From the NCBI GenBank assembly GCA_013399875.1, contig VXAZ01008283.1, positions 682,001-746,000 of the forward strand: 64,000 nt of DNA. The letters are read 5' to 3'. This stretch comes from Gymnorhina tibicen (Eukaryota; Chordata; Aves; Passeriformes; Artamidae). A program made the position numbers and the translations under genes. Of this stretch, positions 61,738 to 64,000 are shown piece by piece; the stretch's first letter is position 1; every line of letters starts with the position of its first letter. The notes beneath the pieces are model-generated. The model made no database searches. It was not told the DNA's origin and worked only from the letters and a program-made list of their open reading frames with translations.

Positions 61738-63979
61738 GTAATATACACTAACTTTTGTCTTAATAATTTGATACATGTTTTTTATCTATAACCTAAGTGC
61801 GTACTGTTTTTACTGAATAAGAGGTATAAAGGTGATTTTTTTTTTCTTAATTCTACTTTTGTGCTGTCAAATGTCCAGCATCAAAATCTGACTTGTTTCT
61901 GTGTTCTTGCACATAGGAAGGCCTTCTACACAGTTGCATTACTGCTTCTTAGGCTTTTGGCATATTCCTGTTCTCACAAAAAATACTTGGTAGTGGGACA
62001 GCTTTAGCCCTAGGAGGTTAATTGTTACCTTTTGTTCTGTTTCATAAGATCCAGCTCAGGATTACTACCAGGGCATCAGGAGGGCCTAACAGCAACCTTG
62101 CAGTAACTATGGGGAGATCATAAAAAAACACACAGCAGGGTGCTTCAGTGGTTCATGATGGAAATACAACAGATAACAGGTACAAGAGGTTCAGAGTGGT
62201 TGTAAGGAAAAACTTTTTCACCTTGAGGATAATGGTTGGATTTGATGATCTCAGAGATCTTTTCCAGTTTTAATTCTGTGATTCTGTTCTACAGGCCAGT
62301 GTTAGAACAGATTGCTTAGAGAGGTTATGCAGTCTCCAACCTTGGAGATGTTTCAGGAGTGACTGGGTAAAGCTCTGACTAACCTAGTCTGATCTCGTAA
62401 CTGACCCTACTTAGAGCAGGAGGTTAGAGTAGAGACTGAGGTCATGTCTAACTTGAACTATCCTGTGATCCTATGAATACACCACTTACATGTATTTTGT
62501 GATAAAATAAAATGGTGCAAGTGGATAATCAAGAACAGAAAGGCTTGCTGAAAAATAAGGTATACCCGCTTCTGTTCCCTGTAGACTCAGGTATAACATC
62601 CATCTATTTGTGTAGTTCTCCTAACTAGGCTAATATGAGATTTCTGGCTTCTACCTTCTTGTCTGCAGAAGAGTTATTTTGAAAGAAGGGTAGTTATTAA
62701 TATAATGAAAGGGAGGGACAGTCTTGTTAGATACTGCAGTTCTTAGCACCTACTGCAGGAGGAATTAGGAACTCTTAAATGTTGAATTATATAGAATAAT
62801 TGCAAGTCTTTAACAGATAAGAAGATGAAAATGAGTTTTTAAAATACTTAGTTATCAGAATGGGTTTATTATCTATCAGAGTTTCTGCCTTGGAACACCA
62901 GTAGCTGTATTTCTAGACCAAAGATTGAAGGGAAATCTAATTTCATTTTGGGTATGTCCAGTCACAAAATCTAGGTTTATTGTTGAATTTCCAAAAAATT
63001 GAGAATTGGAACATAGTGAAATTTCATTCCCTTTATCTCCTTGATGTTTATCTTGTTGCTTGGTTCTAACTGGTGTAGCTAGAACTTGCTGGCTGGCTGG
63101 CTAGTAGCTTTGCACCTCTTGCCCTGTGTTTCTGTTATAGGAGTGCAGCAGATCCTTTGTCTTGTTAGGTAGAGCTCCTAACTCATCCTTCTTCCTTCGG
63201 GCTTTCTGATCACCACCTCTCATTGTTATTTTCTTTCAAATCTAAACACTAATATTTGTTGGTAGTTGAACTGTGTTGTATTATGTGTAATCTGTCCTCA
63301 TAATATAGCTGTGTTAATTATTGTAAATAACTGTTTTGAAGCAGCTTATTTTGGTTTGGAGAAAGGTAAATAAATGTTGGGCTTGATTGGGCTTGAACGT
63401 TGAATGAAAGTCTTGCTTGAAATTTGTCCGGTCTAGGAAGAGTGGGAGAGGAAGCTGCTGTTCTTTGTCGTTGTGTATGGTTTTCATTTTTTCTGTTTTT
63501 TTAAATGGAAATGAACTGTAACTTTTTTTCTTTTTTTAACATAAATAGCATATGAAACATTATCAGATGAGAATAAACGAAGAGAATATGACCAGTTTGG
63601 CCGTCATGGAGGACAAGGAAGTAATGGAAGCCCGTTCCATCAGTCATTTAATTTCAACTTTGATGATCTGTTCAAAGACTTTGACCTATTTAGTCAAAAC
63701 TCGCGGTCAAAAAAGCACTTTGAAAATCACTTCCGAAGTCATCGGGAGGCTCATAACCGGCAAAGACGTTCTTTCCAAGAGTTTTCTTTTGGAGGTGGAC
63801 TGTTTGATGATGTGTTTGAAAATATGGAAAAAATGTTTTCGTTCAGTGACTTTGAAAATGCACACAGACACGGGGTGCGAACTGACGCCAGGTTTCATGG
63901 ATCCAGCAAGCACTGCAGGACTGTCACTCAGAGACGAGGAAACATGGTTACCACATACACTGACTGTTCTGGACAATAA
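61521..63979 (+). CDS. DNAJB9: DNAJB9 (ERdj4), ER-lumenal J-domain co-chaperone
   Basis: The coding sequence joins 61521-61737 and 63549-63979 and gives 215 residues; human DNAJB9 has 223. The start ATG sits in GAAATGG (A at -3, G at +4). Residues 1-23 form a hydrophobic signal sequence or anchor ([14 protein letters not shown]). The J domain runs from about residue 26 to 90, with the catalytic HPD motif at 54-56. A Gly/Phe/Asp-rich region follows ([22 protein letters not shown]), and the conserved tail runs from [12 protein letters not shown] to the terminal CSGQ. The family stimulates the ATPase of BiP/HSPA5 in the ER lumen, supports ERAD, represses IRE1 and is induced by XBP1/ATF6 during the unfolded protein response. 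The frame is intact. The intron splits a GCA codon, and the join reads [12 protein letters not shown] as expected. The 3' UTR runs past the window end. Confidence 0.98.
62160..62292 (+). mobile_element. CR1 LINE 3' end in DNAJB9 intron
   Basis: Sense CR1 3' UTR: GGATAATGGTTGGATTTGAT, then GATCTCAGAGATCTTTTCCA, ending in the terminal repeat ATTCTGTGATTCTG. Confidence 0.8.
62293..62478 (+). mobile_element. Second CR1 LINE 3' end in DNAJB9 intron
   Basis: Sense CR1 text again: CCTTGGAGATGTTTCAGGAG, a GACCCTACTTAGAGCAGGAG section, and an end with ATCCTGTGATCCTATGA. It adjoins the preceding copy directly. Confidence 0.8.
63549..63979 (+). CDS. DNAJB9: DNAJB9 terminal coding exon
   Basis: The acceptor is ATAAATAG at 63548, and the exon starts with CA, completing an alanine codon. 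It encodes helix IV of the J domain ([10 protein letters not shown]), the Gly/Phe/Asp-rich middle and the cysteine-containing tail. The stop is TAA at 63977-63979. The segment between the J domain and SFNFNFDD is shorter than in the human protein, which explains the smaller total length. Confidence 0.96.
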
Positions 63980-64000
63980 TGTTTCCTTTCTTCTAGACTT

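Larger units (their letters stand above)
61738..63548 (+). other. DNAJB9: DNAJB9 intron between the coding exons
   Basis: A GT-AG intron of 1811 nt (GTAATA ... ATAAATAG) splits an alanine codon after its first base. It contains two consecutive CR1 3' ends at about 62160-62478 and nothing else I recognise. Confidence 0.95.

Overview
The window is vertebrate nuclear DNA, almost certainly from a bird and probably a songbird. The evidence is two intron-containing genes with canonical GT-AG splicing and very close similarity to mammalian orthologues, many CR1 LINE fragments (some with the avian-type 3' end around ATTCTATGA/ATTCTGTGA), and avian-type retroviral LTRs. The songbird placement is inferred from the look of the LTRs and was not tested by a search.

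Bases 1 to about 50,000 form a gene-poor flank. I could not recognise a protein-coding exon there. It holds scattered CR1 fragments on both strands, a solo LTR with an apparent 5-bp target-site duplication (8528-9047), a 5'-half CR1 with decayed ORF1 and ORF2 segments (about 29640-31728), LTR sequences at 42120-42926 (minus), 46435-46615 (minus) and 47670-48243 (plus), and several microsatellites and minisatellites. A 208-bp tandem duplication around a single N (42587) inside one LTR is probably an assembly artefact.

Bases 50,000-64,000 hold a divergent gene pair. THAP5 runs on the minus strand (coding 58348 down to 50364, three coding exons, 403 residues). DNAJB9/ERdj4 runs on the plus strand (coding 61521 to 63979, two coding exons, 215 residues). 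Their 5' ends face each other across a CpG island at about 57930-58880, which has an E-box, a CCAAT box and GC boxes and very likely acts as a bidirectional promoter. This head-to-head order is the same as in mammals.

The two products do different jobs. THAP5 is a nuclear zinc-finger DNA-binding protein with a predicted HCF-1-binding motif and a C-terminal coiled coil. DNAJB9 is an ER-lumenal J-domain co-chaperone of BiP induced by the unfolded protein response. What they share is the promoter, not a known pathway. I found no CRISPR array, operon, rRNA, tRNA or convincing new system. The more unusual items are the structure of the CR1 5'-half copy, the LTR duplication at the N, and one short candidate microexon.
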